A stretch of 64,000 nucleotides of DNA from Flavobacteriaceae bacterium PS02334 (GTDB taxonomy: Bacteria > Bacteroidota > Bacteroidia > Flavobacteriales > Flavobacteriaceae). Where the stretch lies: NCBI GenBank assembly GCA_029959295.1, contig JASCOH010000008.1, positions 209,599 through 273,598 of the forward strand, read 5' to 3'. The position numbers were made by a program, and so were the translations under genes. The notes under the pieces were generated by a model, which saw nothing but the letters and a program-made list of their open reading frames with translations, searched no databases and was not told the origin of the DNA. Below, piece by piece: positions 17,177-26,487 of the stretch; the first letter of the stretch is position 1; each line of letters begins with the position of its first letter.

Positions 17177-18799
17177 ATGAAGAATTTAGTTGAAGAATTA
17201 AAGTGGCGCGGGCTGTATGCTGACAGTATGCCGGGGACGGAAGAGCAATTGCTGAAGGAAGTGACGACGGCATATATTGGTTTTGACCCGACGGCTGATT
17301 CGTTGCATATTGGAAGCATGGTTCAGATTATTTTGCTGGTTCATTTGAAGAATTTTGGTCATCAGCCGATTGCCTTGGTGGGTGGTGCGACTGGAATGAT
17401 TGGTGATCCGTCAGGGAAATCTGAGGACAGAAACCTGCTGAACGAAGAAACTTTGGCGAAAAACGTGGCGGGCATCAAAAGCGTGCTTTCTCGTTTTTTA
17501 GATTTTAATTCTACAGATAAAAATGCGCCGGTAATGGTAAATAACTATGACTGGATGAAGGAATTTTCGTTTATTGATTTTGCGCGTGAAGTAGGAAAAC
17601 GCATCACGGTGAATTATATGATGGCGAAGGATTCTGTGAAAAAAAGATTTAGCGGTGAAGGCGACGGAATGTCTTTTACCGAGTTCACCTATCAATTGAT
17701 TCAGGGTTATGATTTTTATCATTTGTATAAAAATCACAACTGTCTTTTGCAAATGGGCGGTTCTGACCAGTGGGGAAATATCACGACTGGAACGGAATTA
17801 GTGCGACGAATGGGTGGTGAAAGTGCGAAAGCGTACGCTTTGACAACGCCACTAATTACGAAAGCTGACGGTTCAAAATTCGGTAAATCAGAAGGCGGCA
17901 ATATTTGGTTGGATGCTGACAAAACTTCGGTTTATAAATTTTACCAGTTTTGGGTAAATACTACGGATGTTGATGCTGAAAAATACATCAAAATCTTTAC
18001 TTTTTTAGATAAAGAGACTATTGATGCTTTGATTGAAGAACATAAAACAGCGCCTCATTTGAGAGTTTTGCAACGTAAATTAGCTGACGAGATTACGACT
18101 TTTGTGCATTCAAAAGAAGAGTTGGAGAAAGCGATTCAGGCTTCTGAGGCTTTGTTTAGTAAGGATTCTAATGCATTCGAAACATTAGATGACGAAACAT
18201 TTCTTGATATTTTCGAGGGTGTTCCGCAAGCTGAATTACCATTAAGTCAATTTAAAAAAGGAATAAATGTGGTTTCCTTGCTTAGTGAGAAATCAGGATT
18301 TTTAAAATCGAATTCTGAAGTTAGAAGAGCAATTAAAGAAAACTCTCTTTCTATAAACAAGCAAAAAGTTAGTGATGAAAATTTTAAAATAACTTTAGAT
18401 AATCTAATTAAGGGAAAATATATCCTTTTACAGAGAGGAAAAAATTCTAAATTTATTATTAGTTTAAAACAACCTAAAAGAGTTGAACAGTTTAGATTTA
18501 TCATTCAGCCTATAAAAAATGAGAGGTCAGTGAGGAAAATCATTAATTCAGAAAGAATTGTTGTTTTGCCAAAGGAAGTTAGACTAAAACGAGGTAATGT
18601 GAAAACTAAAATTCAAAGTTTTCAGCCACTTTCTAATAAAAGCATAGTTGTTAAAGCAGTAATAAATGATTCTCAATTTGTTAAAAGTGGAATCATAGAA
18701 ACCACAAGTCAATTTAGAAAAGACTTGAAAGTTAACTGGGGAGATGAAATCTCAGCTGAAATTAAACGAGGAAAAATAATTTACGCTAAAGTTAAATAA
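17177..18799 (+). CDS. tyrS: Tyrosyl-tRNA synthetase with unusual C-terminal extension
   Basis: This class I synthetase charges tRNA-Tyr. Catalytic motifs are intact: HIGS near residue 40 (FDPTADSLHIGS) and the KMSKS equivalent KFGKSEGG near residue 235. An S4 RNA-binding domain follows at about 360-430 (NSEVRRAIKENSLSINK through LLQRGKNSKF). Typical bacterial TyrRS would end about here. This protein continues to 540, adding about 109 lysine-rich, apparently beta-rich residues (432-540) that I cannot assign. By hand count, 18241-18780 is about 27% G+C, whereas lines around 17400-17800 are near 48-50%. The 3' third therefore looks like foreign or recombined DNA. Its last 8 bases overlap the convergent acyltransferase gene. 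The TyrRS call is firm; the extension's role is unknown. Confidence 0.94.
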   Translation: MKNLVEELKWRGLYADSMPGTEEQLLKEVTTAYIGFDPTADSLHIGSMVQIILLVHLKNFGHQPIALVGGATGMIGDPSGKSEDRNLLNEETLAKNVAGIKSVLSRFLDFNSTDKNAPVMVNNYDWMKEFSFIDFAREVGKRITVNYMMAKDSVKKRFSGEGDGMSFTEFTYQLIQGYDFYHLYKNHNCLLQMGGSDQWGNITTGTELVRRMGGESAKAYALTTPLITKADGSKFGKSEGGNIWLDADKTSVYKFYQFWVNTTDVDAEKYIKIFTFLDKETIDALIEEHKTAPHLRVLQRKLADEITTFVHSKEELEKAIQASEALFSKDSNAFETLDDETFLDIFEGVPQAELPLSQFKKGINVVSLLSEKSGFLKSNSEVRRAIKENSLSINKQKVSDENFKITLDNLIKGKYILLQRGKNSKFIISLKQPKRVEQFRFIIQPIKNERSVRKIINSERIVVLPKEVRLKRGNVKTKIQSFQPLSNKSIVVKAVINDSQFVKSGIIETTSQFRKDLKVNWGDEISAEIKRGKIIYAKVK

Positions 18800-19772
18800 C
18801 CATCAAATTACATCCTCGGATATCAGAATTATCAAAACGGCCCAATACTTCGAAAGAATTGTTGGGCTTTTTTTTACCTAAATCTTGCGTAGCTATAAAG
18901 GAACAGGAATTTATATTTGCTAAATCTATGACGTTAATGCCGCCAGTTTTTTCATTTTCTATATAAGATAAAGCATCTTCAGTATCTCGGATTAAAATTT
19001 GCATCCAGTTTGGGCATTCAAACACGCCATGACCGAGAGAATACGCTTGGGAAAGCAATTCTGTCATTCCGTATTCTGAATGGATGGCATCGACTCCAAA
19101 ACCCTTGCAGAGCAAATCGTGTAGTTCTTCACGAATCATTTCTTTTCTTCGGCCTTTCATGCCGCCGGTTTCCATGATGATGGTGTTTTTTAATTGGAAG
19201 TTCTGCTTTTCGATTAAATCTAATAAAGCATACGTAACTCCGATTAAAATTATATTTTCTCCAGAGGAATCTAATTCGAGTAGCTTTTGGATTAATTCGT
19301 CATAATTATTGAGGTAAAAACCGCTTTCGGGATGGTTTGATAATTTGATTAAATCATCTACCATATAAATCAAAGACGAACCTTCGCGGTCTAAATAAGA
19401 TGGGAGCAAAGCTAAAACAGTGTAATTCTCAATGTTTCCGTAAAATTCAGAAAAGGCTTTTCTATAACTTTCTTCGTATAATGTAATGTCGGTAACCAAG
19501 TGTCTCGAAGTTGTCATTCCGGTTGTTCCAGAACTGGTAAACGTTTCTTGGATTTTTTCTTCGGAAGATAAAACTTCGTGGCTTTTAAAGAATTGGATTG
19601 GCAAAAACGGAATCTGTTGCAACGATTTCACATCGTGTTTTTCTACATTCAAATATTGGCAGAATTCACGATAGACCACATTATTGTCATACTGAAAACG
19701 GAATACTTTTAAGGCAATTTTCTCAAATTGCTTACTGCTTGAAATGCTGAAGATGTCGGCTGGTGAAATCAA
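18792..19772 (-). CDS. LuxE/PaaK-like acyl-protein synthetase family protein
   Basis: This 326-residue protein resembles the LuxE acyl-protein synthetase family, which activates a fatty acid with ATP. Visible features are the adenylation-type glycine/threonine loop TFTSSGTTGMTTSRH (near residue 80), the serine-rich start, and MTELLSQAYS, which resembles the conserved segment of acyl-activating enzymes. No luciferase or fatty-acid reductase genes are nearby, so a luminescence role is very unlikely. By family knowledge stand-alone homologues occur in Bacteroidota surface-polysaccharide or lipid contexts, but nothing here fixes a substrate. Confidence 0.72.
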   Translation of the reverse strand: MISPADIFSISSSKQFEKIALKVFRFQYDNNVVYREFCQYLNVEKHDVKSLQQIPFLPIQFFKSHEVLSSEEKIQETFTSSGTTGMTTSRHLVTDITLYEESYRKAFSEFYGNIENYTVLALLPSYLDREGSSLIYMVDDLIKLSNHPESGFYLNNYDELIQKLLELDSSGENIILIGVTYALLDLIEKQNFQLKNTIIMETGGMKGRRKEMIREELHDLLCKGFGVDAIHSEYGMTELLSQAYSLGHGVFECPNWMQILIRDTEDALSYIENEKTGGINVIDLANINSCSFIATQDLGKKKPNNSFEVLGRFDNSDIRGCNLMVI

Positions 19773-19805
19773 TGGGAATTATTTTTGGCAAAGGTATAAA
19801 ATAAA

Positions 19806-19832
19806 AAAGCTCCAACGTGAATTGGAGCTTTT
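19806..19832 (-). terminator. Intrinsic terminator after the M43 protease gene
   Basis: The stem AAAGCTCCAA/TTGGAGCTTT has a 6-base loop and a T run on the minus strand, 18 bases beyond the protease stop. Confidence 0.8.
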
Positions 19833-19849
19833 AGAAAATTTAGAATTAA

Positions 19850-22800
19850 TTATTGCTTGATGATTTTGATTACTTCTGACGTTCCATCAGAATTTTTTAC
19901 GGTTAAGATGTAAATTCCGTTTTGGTAAGAAGCGATGTCTAATTGGTGGAAATTTGTATTTGCTACTTTTTTAGATACTATCAATCTTCCTTCAATAGAA
20001 ATCAATGAAATTTCAGTCATTTCCTTGTCTGTTTCAATGCTTACTTGGCTTGAAGCAGGATTTGGATAAGCTCTGAGTTTATTGATATTAGCAACTTGTT
20101 GTTTCTTGGCTGTCGTAAATTGACTGCAAGGCTGTATTTTAGCTAGAAAAACGGCTCCGTTTTGAATATGCGTCATGGCTTTTATTGTAATTGCTTTTCC
20201 TGCAGTCAGCGTAATATCATATCCAGACGGAACAACATAATTGGTAGTAGTAGTAATAGTATTTGAAGCCTGATAAGTTTGCAACGAAGCAGGTTCTGGA
20301 ACACTAAACGTATAATCTGAAGGGCAAGACGGTTGTGTATTGCATTCAGATGCGATTTGTTTTGTAACTGTTGAAGTACAGCCTGAAGCATCGGTCACGG
20401 TCAATGATACGATTCCTGGCAATGCAGTCCAGTTTATGGAAACATCTGACTGGTTGCTTTGTCCAGAAATTGTTCCCGTTCCAGAGGTAATTGACCACTG
20501 TGCTGTTTGTCCTGGCTGTAAAACAACAGAATTGTTTGTTGAATTGCTTCCGGTCGCACAGGCAACTGAACTTCCAAGTATTGTTGGAGTTACAAGTCCT
20601 TGTACTGTGATCGTCGTTGTCGCAATTACAGTATTTGCACTGTTTTTGAGGCTTACTGTATAAGTTCCATTCGAAGAAAAAGTATGCGTTGGAGTTGTCA
20701 ATGTAGACAAATTATTGGCTCCTGAGCCAGGGTCTCCAAAATCCCAACTGAATGTAGTGCCGCAAAAATCTGGGAAGAATTTATAAGCATTACAGCCAAT
20801 TACATATTTGCTTATACTATTGTTGTAAGCTGTTTCAAATTTGGCGTCTATCAAATTTGGAAGACCTTGGCCAATATTTACTGTTCCGAAACCTTTTACA
20901 GGACCATTTAGACTAAAATAACAAGCGTTTGAGTCATATTGGGTAGCAAGTGTGTTTGGGCTATGAATTACTCCAAGTTTTTTTGAAAATCCTATTCCGA
21001 CATAAATTTTTCCGTCAGGTCCAATTTGTAATTGACCTATGTGATTATCGTTAGAAACTCTTCCAATTTCAATTTTGCTATTGTTGATGTTTATTGCATT
21101 TAAATTGTATTGGAATATATTTTTTTTCACATTATCAGTTACATACAGGAGTTTTGAATTGGGGCTAAATGAAGTTCCTGCAGTAGAAATATTTGTTATT
21201 TCTATAGGGTTGCTTATTGAACCATTTGACTTGTCAAAATCAAGTACGTAATTTTTTACTGTACTATTAGGCTGGAACAATGCTATTTTGTCTCCATTTG
21301 GAGATGCTTTTAGCTGAAATGTCCAATATATTCCTGCAATTGAAGGTATTTGCCAAGAGGCATTGCTATTGTAGGCAATTCCGCTTGAAGTAAGAGAGTG
21401 TGCTACTAATCTGTAGCTGTAACCTCCTGAGCCATATTCTAGAGTCGTGAGGATCCAATAGCCACTACAATGCTTAATAACTGTAATGCCTGTGGCTCCG
21501 GTAACGGCTCCATCTGTTCCCGATGCATAACCTGGAGGCGTTGTTATAGGTTGGTTTATGGCTGTCACGACTGGATTACCACTACTGATGTCTACAATTG
21601 TATATCTAAAGCCAGTGTTGGGATCATTCATTCCGTATGAAGTGTGAAAAATATAGAATTTCGTACTGTCTCCAGGCTTTGGAACAATTGCTACTTGGTT
21701 ATTCCAACTATTTGAAATTAGAGGAATGGAGTTTATTTGTGTATGCGAATTGTTCCATATGTTTGTTCCATTTGTATAAAACAATAAGTTTCCTGAAGAA
21801 TCATTTTGTACGGCACATGAAGTATATGTGTATTTGTTTTCTGGAAATGTAGTATCAAATACAGGGGTACCAGAATTAAATTTTAACCCGTTGCTTAGGC
21901 TCAAATACCAATAAGAATCTCCATTATTTATTGGATTGCAAGTTGAAGCAAATATTTGAGTCGTAGACATTACGCTTTCAGTTCCATTCGTAACCACGAG
22001 CGTAACATTGTAAGGCAAGCTAGATGCAGTAAAAGTATGGCTAGGATTTTGAAGCGTAGAAGTATTGTTCACTCCAGAAGCCGGATCGCCAAAATTCCAA
22101 GCATAAGTTGCATTTGGTTGCGCCAAAGATTGAAAAGTTACCGGAACTCCAGCGCAAGGAGTATACGTACTCGGTGTAACAGTAGCTGAAATCAAATTTT
22201 GATAACCGCAAACGCCTGTATAAATTAAATTATCATAAGAAAAGAGCTCGCTTCTTGATAAATTCAAGGCATTATACATTCTGTCTTTTTGTCCTGAAGT
22301 AAATTGGTAGATGCACACGTTGTCTCCATAATCCATGAAATTGTGGATGTCATCTGGAAGATCAGGAGATGCTTCATGGCAAGAATTTATACCTGAAACG
22401 CAGCCATAATTTGGAGCAGCAACTGGAGGCGTATCGCAAACACGGTCACCTTCTAAGCTGCAAGTGCTAGAATTCATACCAGCGCAACTTTCATGAAAAG
22501 TATGATATAATCCTAAATAATGCCCAACTTCATGAACCAATATTTTTCCTTGGTTGTAAATTGGCATTAAAGTACATCCAGGGCAAGAGCTTCCAACTTC
22601 GTCTCCAAATACATCATATTGCATTACGACTCCGTCAAAAACGGAAGACGTATTAGGAAACATCGAATATCCTTTTATTCCAGAAGTTGGTCCGTCAATG
22701 CTTTTGACTACCCAAATTCTCAAATATTTGTCTCTTGTAATTGATGAATTCGCAGTATTTACCAATGCAGATAATTCTGTATTAGAATCATGATCAGCCA

Positions 22801-23233
22801 AAGCGGCATTATTTATGTGTAAAATGCCAGGCGTGTTTTGAACTCCGGTACCAGGAATATTTGTTGTGTTTCCTGCTTTGGTAGCTAAGCAAAATTTGAG
22901 CCCATAAGAGCTGAAATAAGTATTCAGCGCTGTGATTTGAGTGTTTACTTGAACATCTGAAATGTTTGAACCAACTCCCAAAGGCTGTCCGTCATGAACC
23001 ACATAAATTACAACAGGAATTGTGATAGTTACAGAATTTGTGTTTCTAGCCGTAAGGCTTTTTTCGCTAATTGTTTTGTCAAATAATTCTAACTGTTTTT
23101 TGATTTCCGGATTCTTTTGAATCGCTTCTTCCATTAATCTGTCAGTCAGACACGTTTGTGGTTTGATTTGTTTTTGAGCAAAACTATTTATCCCGACTAT
23201 GAAGACGAGAAAAAATAAATATAAGTTTTTCAT
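19850..23233 (-). CDS. Secreted M43-type metalloprotease with PKD and T9SS domains
   Basis: This 1127-residue exported protease has a signal peptide (residues 1-19) and a metzincin zinc site HEVGHYLGLYH with H234, E235, H238 and H244. A cysteine-rich segment and the Met-turn NFMDYGD follow, typical of the M43 (pappalysin-like) family. Next come a PKD-like domain (NPSHTFTASS, about 355-430), a long beta-rich region that looks like a propeller (about 445-800), a second PKD domain (TPTHTFSSNGTYTVSL), and a C-terminal type A sorting domain (AYPNPASSQVSIET ... NGIYILTV). The sorting domain indicates outer-membrane export by T9SS. It lies 25 bases downstream of the next secreted-protein gene and may be co-transcribed with it. 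Confidence 0.92.
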   Translation of the reverse strand: MKNLYLFFLVFIVGINSFAQKQIKPQTCLTDRLMEEAIQKNPEIKKQLELFDKTISEKSLTARNTNSVTITIPVVIYVVHDGQPLGVGSNISDVQVNTQITALNTYFSSYGLKFCLATKAGNTTNIPGTGVQNTPGILHINNAALADHDSNTELSALVNTANSSITRDKYLRIWVVKSIDGPTSGIKGYSMFPNTSSVFDGVVMQYDVFGDEVGSSCPGCTLMPIYNQGKILVHEVGHYLGLYHTFHESCAGMNSSTCSLEGDRVCDTPPVAAPNYGCVSGINSCHEASPDLPDDIHNFMDYGDNVCIYQFTSGQKDRMYNALNLSRSELFSYDNLIYTGVCGYQNLISATVTPSTYTPCAGVPVTFQSLAQPNATYAWNFGDPASGVNNTSTLQNPSHTFTASSLPYNVTLVVTNGTESVMSTTQIFASTCNPINNGDSYWYLSLSNGLKFNSGTPVFDTTFPENKYTYTSCAVQNDSSGNLLFYTNGTNIWNNSHTQINSIPLISNSWNNQVAIVPKPGDSTKFYIFHTSYGMNDPNTGFRYTIVDISSGNPVVTAINQPITTPPGYASGTDGAVTGATGITVIKHCSGYWILTTLEYGSGGYSYRLVAHSLTSSGIAYNSNASWQIPSIAGIYWTFQLKASPNGDKIALFQPNSTVKNYVLDFDKSNGSISNPIEITNISTAGTSFSPNSKLLYVTDNVKKNIFQYNLNAININNSKIEIGRVSNDNHIGQLQIGPDGKIYVGIGFSKKLGVIHSPNTLATQYDSNACYFSLNGPVKGFGTVNIGQGLPNLIDAKFETAYNNSISKYVIGCNAYKFFPDFCGTTFSWDFGDPGSGANNLSTLTTPTHTFSSNGTYTVSLKNSANTVIATTTITVQGLVTPTILGSSVACATGSNSTNNSVVLQPGQTAQWSITSGTGTISGQSNQSDVSINWTALPGIVSLTVTDASGCTSTVTKQIASECNTQPSCPSDYTFSVPEPASLQTYQASNTITTTTNYVVPSGYDITLTAGKAITIKAMTHIQNGAVFLAKIQPCSQFTTAKKQQVANINKLRAYPNPASSQVSIETDKEMTEISLISIEGRLIVSKKVANTNFHQLDIASYQNGIYILTVKNSDGTSEVIKIIKQ

Positions 23234-23258
23234 ATTTTAGATTTTAGATTAACTTATA

Positions 23259-24215
23259 TTATTTCTTTGCCATAAGGCTTTTTACCATCTCTTTTAGCTC
23301 GTCAATTTCTTTGCTTTGTTTCTCGTTTATTTTATTCTGCTCAATAATATAAAGCGTCAATTCTTCGATTTTTTCTTGCTGAATTTTTGCCATGTTTCCA
23401 AGCTCGATACCGTCTTCTTTAACTTTTTGCGCAGAAGGAACGTTTGGAAGATGTCCGTTTTCTTTGATATAGCTTTCTAATTCTGCTAAAGTTTTTAAAT
23501 TATACTCTTTTGAGAAAACATAATCAGCCCAGTCAGCTTCAAGATTTACTCTTACTTCTTCAGTAAGGATGCCGCCTTTTACAAATAAATTATATTTGTC
23601 TACATTATAACCGCCAGCAGTCGTTGGGTAATTTCCGAAATTATAACCAACACCTACTTTGCCGTTCAATTTGATTAGAAATTCTTTGAAATCTCCCCAA
23701 ATTAAAGGCACGGCTCTATAAGCATTGCTGATATGCAATTTGTTGTCAGTTCTTTCAGAATATCCTGCGTAATTTCCAAGGAAGACACCATAACTTCCAG
23801 TAGATTTTGCTCCAGAGTTGCTTCCTAAAAAAGTGTTGAAACTTCCTTGATTTGCTTGTCCAGAATTATTTCCCACATAAGTGTCATCGGTGCCTCGGAG
23901 GTTGTTGTATCCTGTGGAAAAGCCTAAAAAGGTATTGTAGTTCCCGCTATCATTGCTGATTCCGGCTTGATGGCCAACAAAGACATTCATTGTGCCTCTT
24001 GTGTTTTTTGCTCCTGACTGCTGTCCGAAGAATGCGTTGAATCTGCCTTCGGTCTGCGATCCTGATTCGTTGCCATAGAAAGCGCTTTCGGTTTGATTGC
24101 TTCCCGCATTTAAGCCACCGCTTGTTAATGTTGATGTTGAAGAAACATCTTGAGAATTTGCAGACATAATTCCACCAAGAATTAGTCCTGCACTGAGGAT
24201 TTTTGTTAAGTTCAT
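23259..24215 (-). CDS. Secreted repeat protein with C-terminal coiled coil
   Basis: This 318-residue exported protein starts with a signal peptide (cleavage near ANSQ, about residue 21). Residues about 45-155 are glycine/asparagine-rich repeats of roughly 20-25 residues with the motif N-x-F-x-G-x-x-x-G (for example NTFLGFSTGYNN, NTFLGSNSGAKS, GVFLGNYAGYSE), like the heads of trimeric adhesins and tail fibres. A middle region (LHISNAYRAVPLIWGDF) and a segment ending GHLPNVPSAQKV precede a long helical coiled coil (about 275-315). No T9SS domain is visible. It sits directly upstream of the M43 protease gene, suggesting a surface or secreted partner; that is inference. Confidence 0.8.
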   Translation of the reverse strand: MNLTKILSAGLILGGIMSANSQDVSSTSTLTSGGLNAGSNQTESAFYGNESGSQTEGRFNAFFGQQSGAKNTRGTMNVFVGHQAGISNDSGNYNTFLGFSTGYNNLRGTDDTYVGNNSGQANQGSFNTFLGSNSGAKSTGSYGVFLGNYAGYSERTDNKLHISNAYRAVPLIWGDFKEFLIKLNGKVGVGYNFGNYPTTAGGYNVDKYNLFVKGGILTEEVRVNLEADWADYVFSKEYNLKTLAELESYIKENGHLPNVPSAQKVKEDGIELGNMAKIQQEKIEELTLYIIEQNKINEKQSKEIDELKEMVKSLMAKK

Positions 24216-24390
24216 TTTTAAATAGATTTAAGGGTTATATCAAACTTACTAAAAAATTTGTAATAAAAAAACTATTATTATTCAGTTAAAGTGTTAATTT
24301 TTACGGTTTTAATGAATGTGCTAGTAATTGCTGATGTTCACAGATTTAATTTTTCTTAAATTTATTTGTATTGCATGTTTGTTGAATAAA

Positions 24391-24417
24391 AAAGCATCCT
24401 TTGTCAAAGGATGCTTT
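24391..24417 (-). terminator. Intrinsic terminator
   Basis: The perfect stem AAAGCATCCTTT/AAAGGATGCTTT is flanked by A and T runs. It lies downstream of the T9SS protein gene that ends at 24468 on the minus strand and could act in both directions. Confidence 0.8.
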
Positions 24418-24467
24418 TTGTTTTTTTGGACTAACAGCGCTATATCATCTGAAGATGAGAGCCTTAT

Positions 24468-25238
24468 TTATTTGATCACTAGCTTTCTAGTAGCAGTTTT
24501 ACCCTCTTCTGTAATTTTTATAATATAAATGCCGGCTTTTAAATTGGATACATTTACTGATTCTGTAACAATAGTATGAATTAATTGTTTTCCTAATATG
24601 TCAAAAACGGTTATATTTTTTTCGCTATTAGAATCTGTAGAAATAAATAATATTCCGCCTGTCAATGGATTTGGATAAATTTTTAGCCCAGCAATATTAT
24701 TTTCTTTAATCGAAAGTGTATTTCCAGTAAGTTTTACATCATCAATCCTAAAGCCTATATTAGAGATTGGATTTTCAAATTTAATTCGAAGGTTGTTTGT
24801 AGAAGGTATTGTTCCTGCAGGAGTAATTAGTGTCCAAATTGAAGTTCCTGCGCCTGTAGGTCTTGTATAAGATAAAGGAATCCAGTTTGTACCGTCTGAA
24901 CTTACAGCAACAGTTAATTCCTTGTTTCCTGCATTTGTGCCTTTCTGATGGCCAAACGATAAGATGATATTAGAATAATTTGAGGTATTGATTCCTTCAA
25001 TTATAAAAGTTTTGGCAGGAGTTGTTCCTCCAAAAAACACACAGCCATTTCCCGAAGCCCCAGGATAAGTATCAGAGGGTGTTGATATTCTTATATCAGC
25101 AGTTCCTGAAAATGTTATTGGACTGCCATTTTGAAAAATATTTGCATTAATTGCAGTCGTCCCAGCAGGAGTGCCTATGTTTTCTGAAAAAATAACGGTT
25201 TGTGCATTTGTGAAATGAAAAAGGACTATAAATAGCAA
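24468..25238 (-). CDS. T9SS-sorted secreted protein, signal peptide possibly frameshifted
   Basis: The ORF encodes about 256 residues: a jelly-roll-like beta domain (IFSENIGTPAGTT ... RIKFENPISNIGFRIDDVKL) and a type A T9SS sorting domain (IYPNPLTGGILFISTD ... KTATRKLVIK). The only in-frame start codon is TTG at 25238, giving a hydrophobic start without the usual lysines. An ATG-Lys-Lys start at 25257 sits one frame off because of an A8 run on the minus strand (25247-25254). With seven A residues it would read MKKIYILLFIV and continue into this frame as a normal signal peptide. The gene is therefore either phase-variable, recently broken, or affected by a base-calling error. Confidence 0.75.
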   Translation of the reverse strand: MLFIVLFHFTNAQTVIFSENIGTPAGTTAINANIFQNGSPITFSGTADIRISTPSDTYPGASGNGCVFFGGTTPAKTFIIEGINTSNYSNIILSFGHQKGTNAGNKELTVAVSSDGTNWIPLSYTRPTGAGTSIWTLITPAGTIPSTNNLRIKFENPISNIGFRIDDVKLTGNTLSIKENNIAGLKIYPNPLTGGILFISTDSNSEKNITVFDILGKQLIHTIVTESVNVSNLKAGIYIIKITEEGKTATRKLVIK

Positions 25239-25299
25239 AATATAAATTTTTTTTCATATAATTGTTGTATTTGGATTAGATAACAATAATACAAAAAAA

Positions 25300-25319
25300 A
25301 ACATCCCATTTGGGATGTT
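25300..25319 (-). terminator. Intrinsic terminator
   Basis: The stem AACATCCCA/TGGGATGTT has a 2-base loop (the innermost pairs probably open) and a long T run on the minus strand, 22 bases past the stop at 25342. Confidence 0.8.
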
Positions 25320-25341
25320 TTAGATATATTTTTAAACTTAA

Positions 25342-26373
25342 TTATTTTATAACTAATTTTCTAGTAGCAGTTTTACCGTCTTCAGTGATTTTAACGATGT
25401 AAACACCACCCTTTAAGTTAGAAACGTTTACTGATTCAGTTGCAGTTGTATTAACTACTTGTTTTCCTAATACGTCAAAGATAACTACTGATTTTTCATT
25501 GTTAGCATCTGTTGAGATGAATAATCTTCCTCCTGTTACTGGGTTAGGGTAAACTTTAAGACCAGCGATAGCATTGTCTTTAACGCTTAATGATACTGGT
25601 GTTACAGAAGCCCAAGTAGTTCCAACTCTAATTTCATCTATTTCAGTTTTTGGACCACCAGCAGCATTTCTAATATAAACTGATGCGAAAGTAGCGAAAG
25701 CTTGCGTTCCAGAATTGTTAGTAACAGTTGATGCAGGTTCTGTTCCTCCTAATGAAGATGGGTTAACCCAAAGAGTTGCAGTAGTTGGAGATGCAGAAGC
25801 ATCATATTTCACAACCACTAAGTAAGTTGTTCCAAAAGTTAAATCAACTGCATTTTCTGTAAATGTTGGAGTGCCTCCAGAAATATTTTGAATGCTTAAT
25901 CTGAAATTTGCACCTGCATTAGAAGATGCAATTCCTAAACGAGCACCTAATGTAGTTACTGAAACTCCAGCTGCTCCTCCAAAACCAAAAAAGTAAGTTG
26001 GATTAGCAGTTAATTGAGTGTTGTCAATTACATTAATTAATACTGAGTAGTATAATGTTGTTGCAGTAGAAGTAATTGCTCTGTTAACATCTCTTGGAAC
26101 TGCTGAATTGCTACCTGGTAAATATACTTTATTTCCAGCTGAAGCTGTTAATCCAGGATAAGATAAACTTCCGCTTATAACATCAATTGTTCCAGCATTT
26201 CCAACAGTATTACTGTGTGTCAACCAATTGTTTGATCCAGTAGCGTCAGTAGCTGTTGTTGTGTTTCCCCCAATGTTACCTGGTACAGCATAACTGAAAG
26301 TTTCGGTAAGAATGTTTTGTCCAAAAGACAAAGCACCAACCATTAGTAAAGATAAAGTGTAAAGTTTTTTCAT
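25342..26373 (-). CDS. T9SS-sorted secreted protein
   Basis: This 343-residue exported protein has a signal peptide (MKKLYTLSLLMVGALSFG, cleavage near residue 18) and a middle domain of about 245 residues with the look of a concanavalin-like or jelly-roll beta sandwich (LYYSVLINVIDN ... TYLVVVKYDASASPTTATLW ... IDEIRVGTTWASV). A type A sorting domain follows (VYPNPVTGGRLFISTD ... KTATRKLVIK). The sorting domain is nearly the same as that of the neighbour ending at 24468, which suggests duplication. The ligand or substrate is unknown. Confidence 0.88.
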   Translation of the reverse strand: MKKLYTLSLLMVGALSFGQNILTETFSYAVPGNIGGNTTTATDATGSNNWLTHSNTVGNAGTIDVISGSLSYPGLTASAGNKVYLPGSNSAVPRDVNRAITSTATTLYYSVLINVIDNTQLTANPTYFFGFGGAAGVSVTTLGARLGIASSNAGANFRLSIQNISGGTPTFTENAVDLTFGTTYLVVVKYDASASPTTATLWVNPSSLGGTEPASTVTNNSGTQAFATFASVYIRNAAGGPKTEIDEIRVGTTWASVTPVSLSVKDNAIAGLKVYPNPVTGGRLFISTDANNEKSVVIFDVLGKQVVNTTATESVNVSNLKGGVYIVKITEDGKTATRKLVIK

Positions 26374-26487
26374 GTTCTTAGATGTTTTTTGTTATAATTT
26401 CTCTGCAAAGATAAGCACAATTTATTGCGCTCAAAAATTATAATGTAAATTTATAGTTAAATGTAGCGGGAAAGTGAAGTTTTGCAA

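Noticed and set aside
18792-19772. Bioluminescence operon suggested by the LuxE-like gene
   Set aside because: No luxA, luxB, luxC or luxD homologues are nearby.
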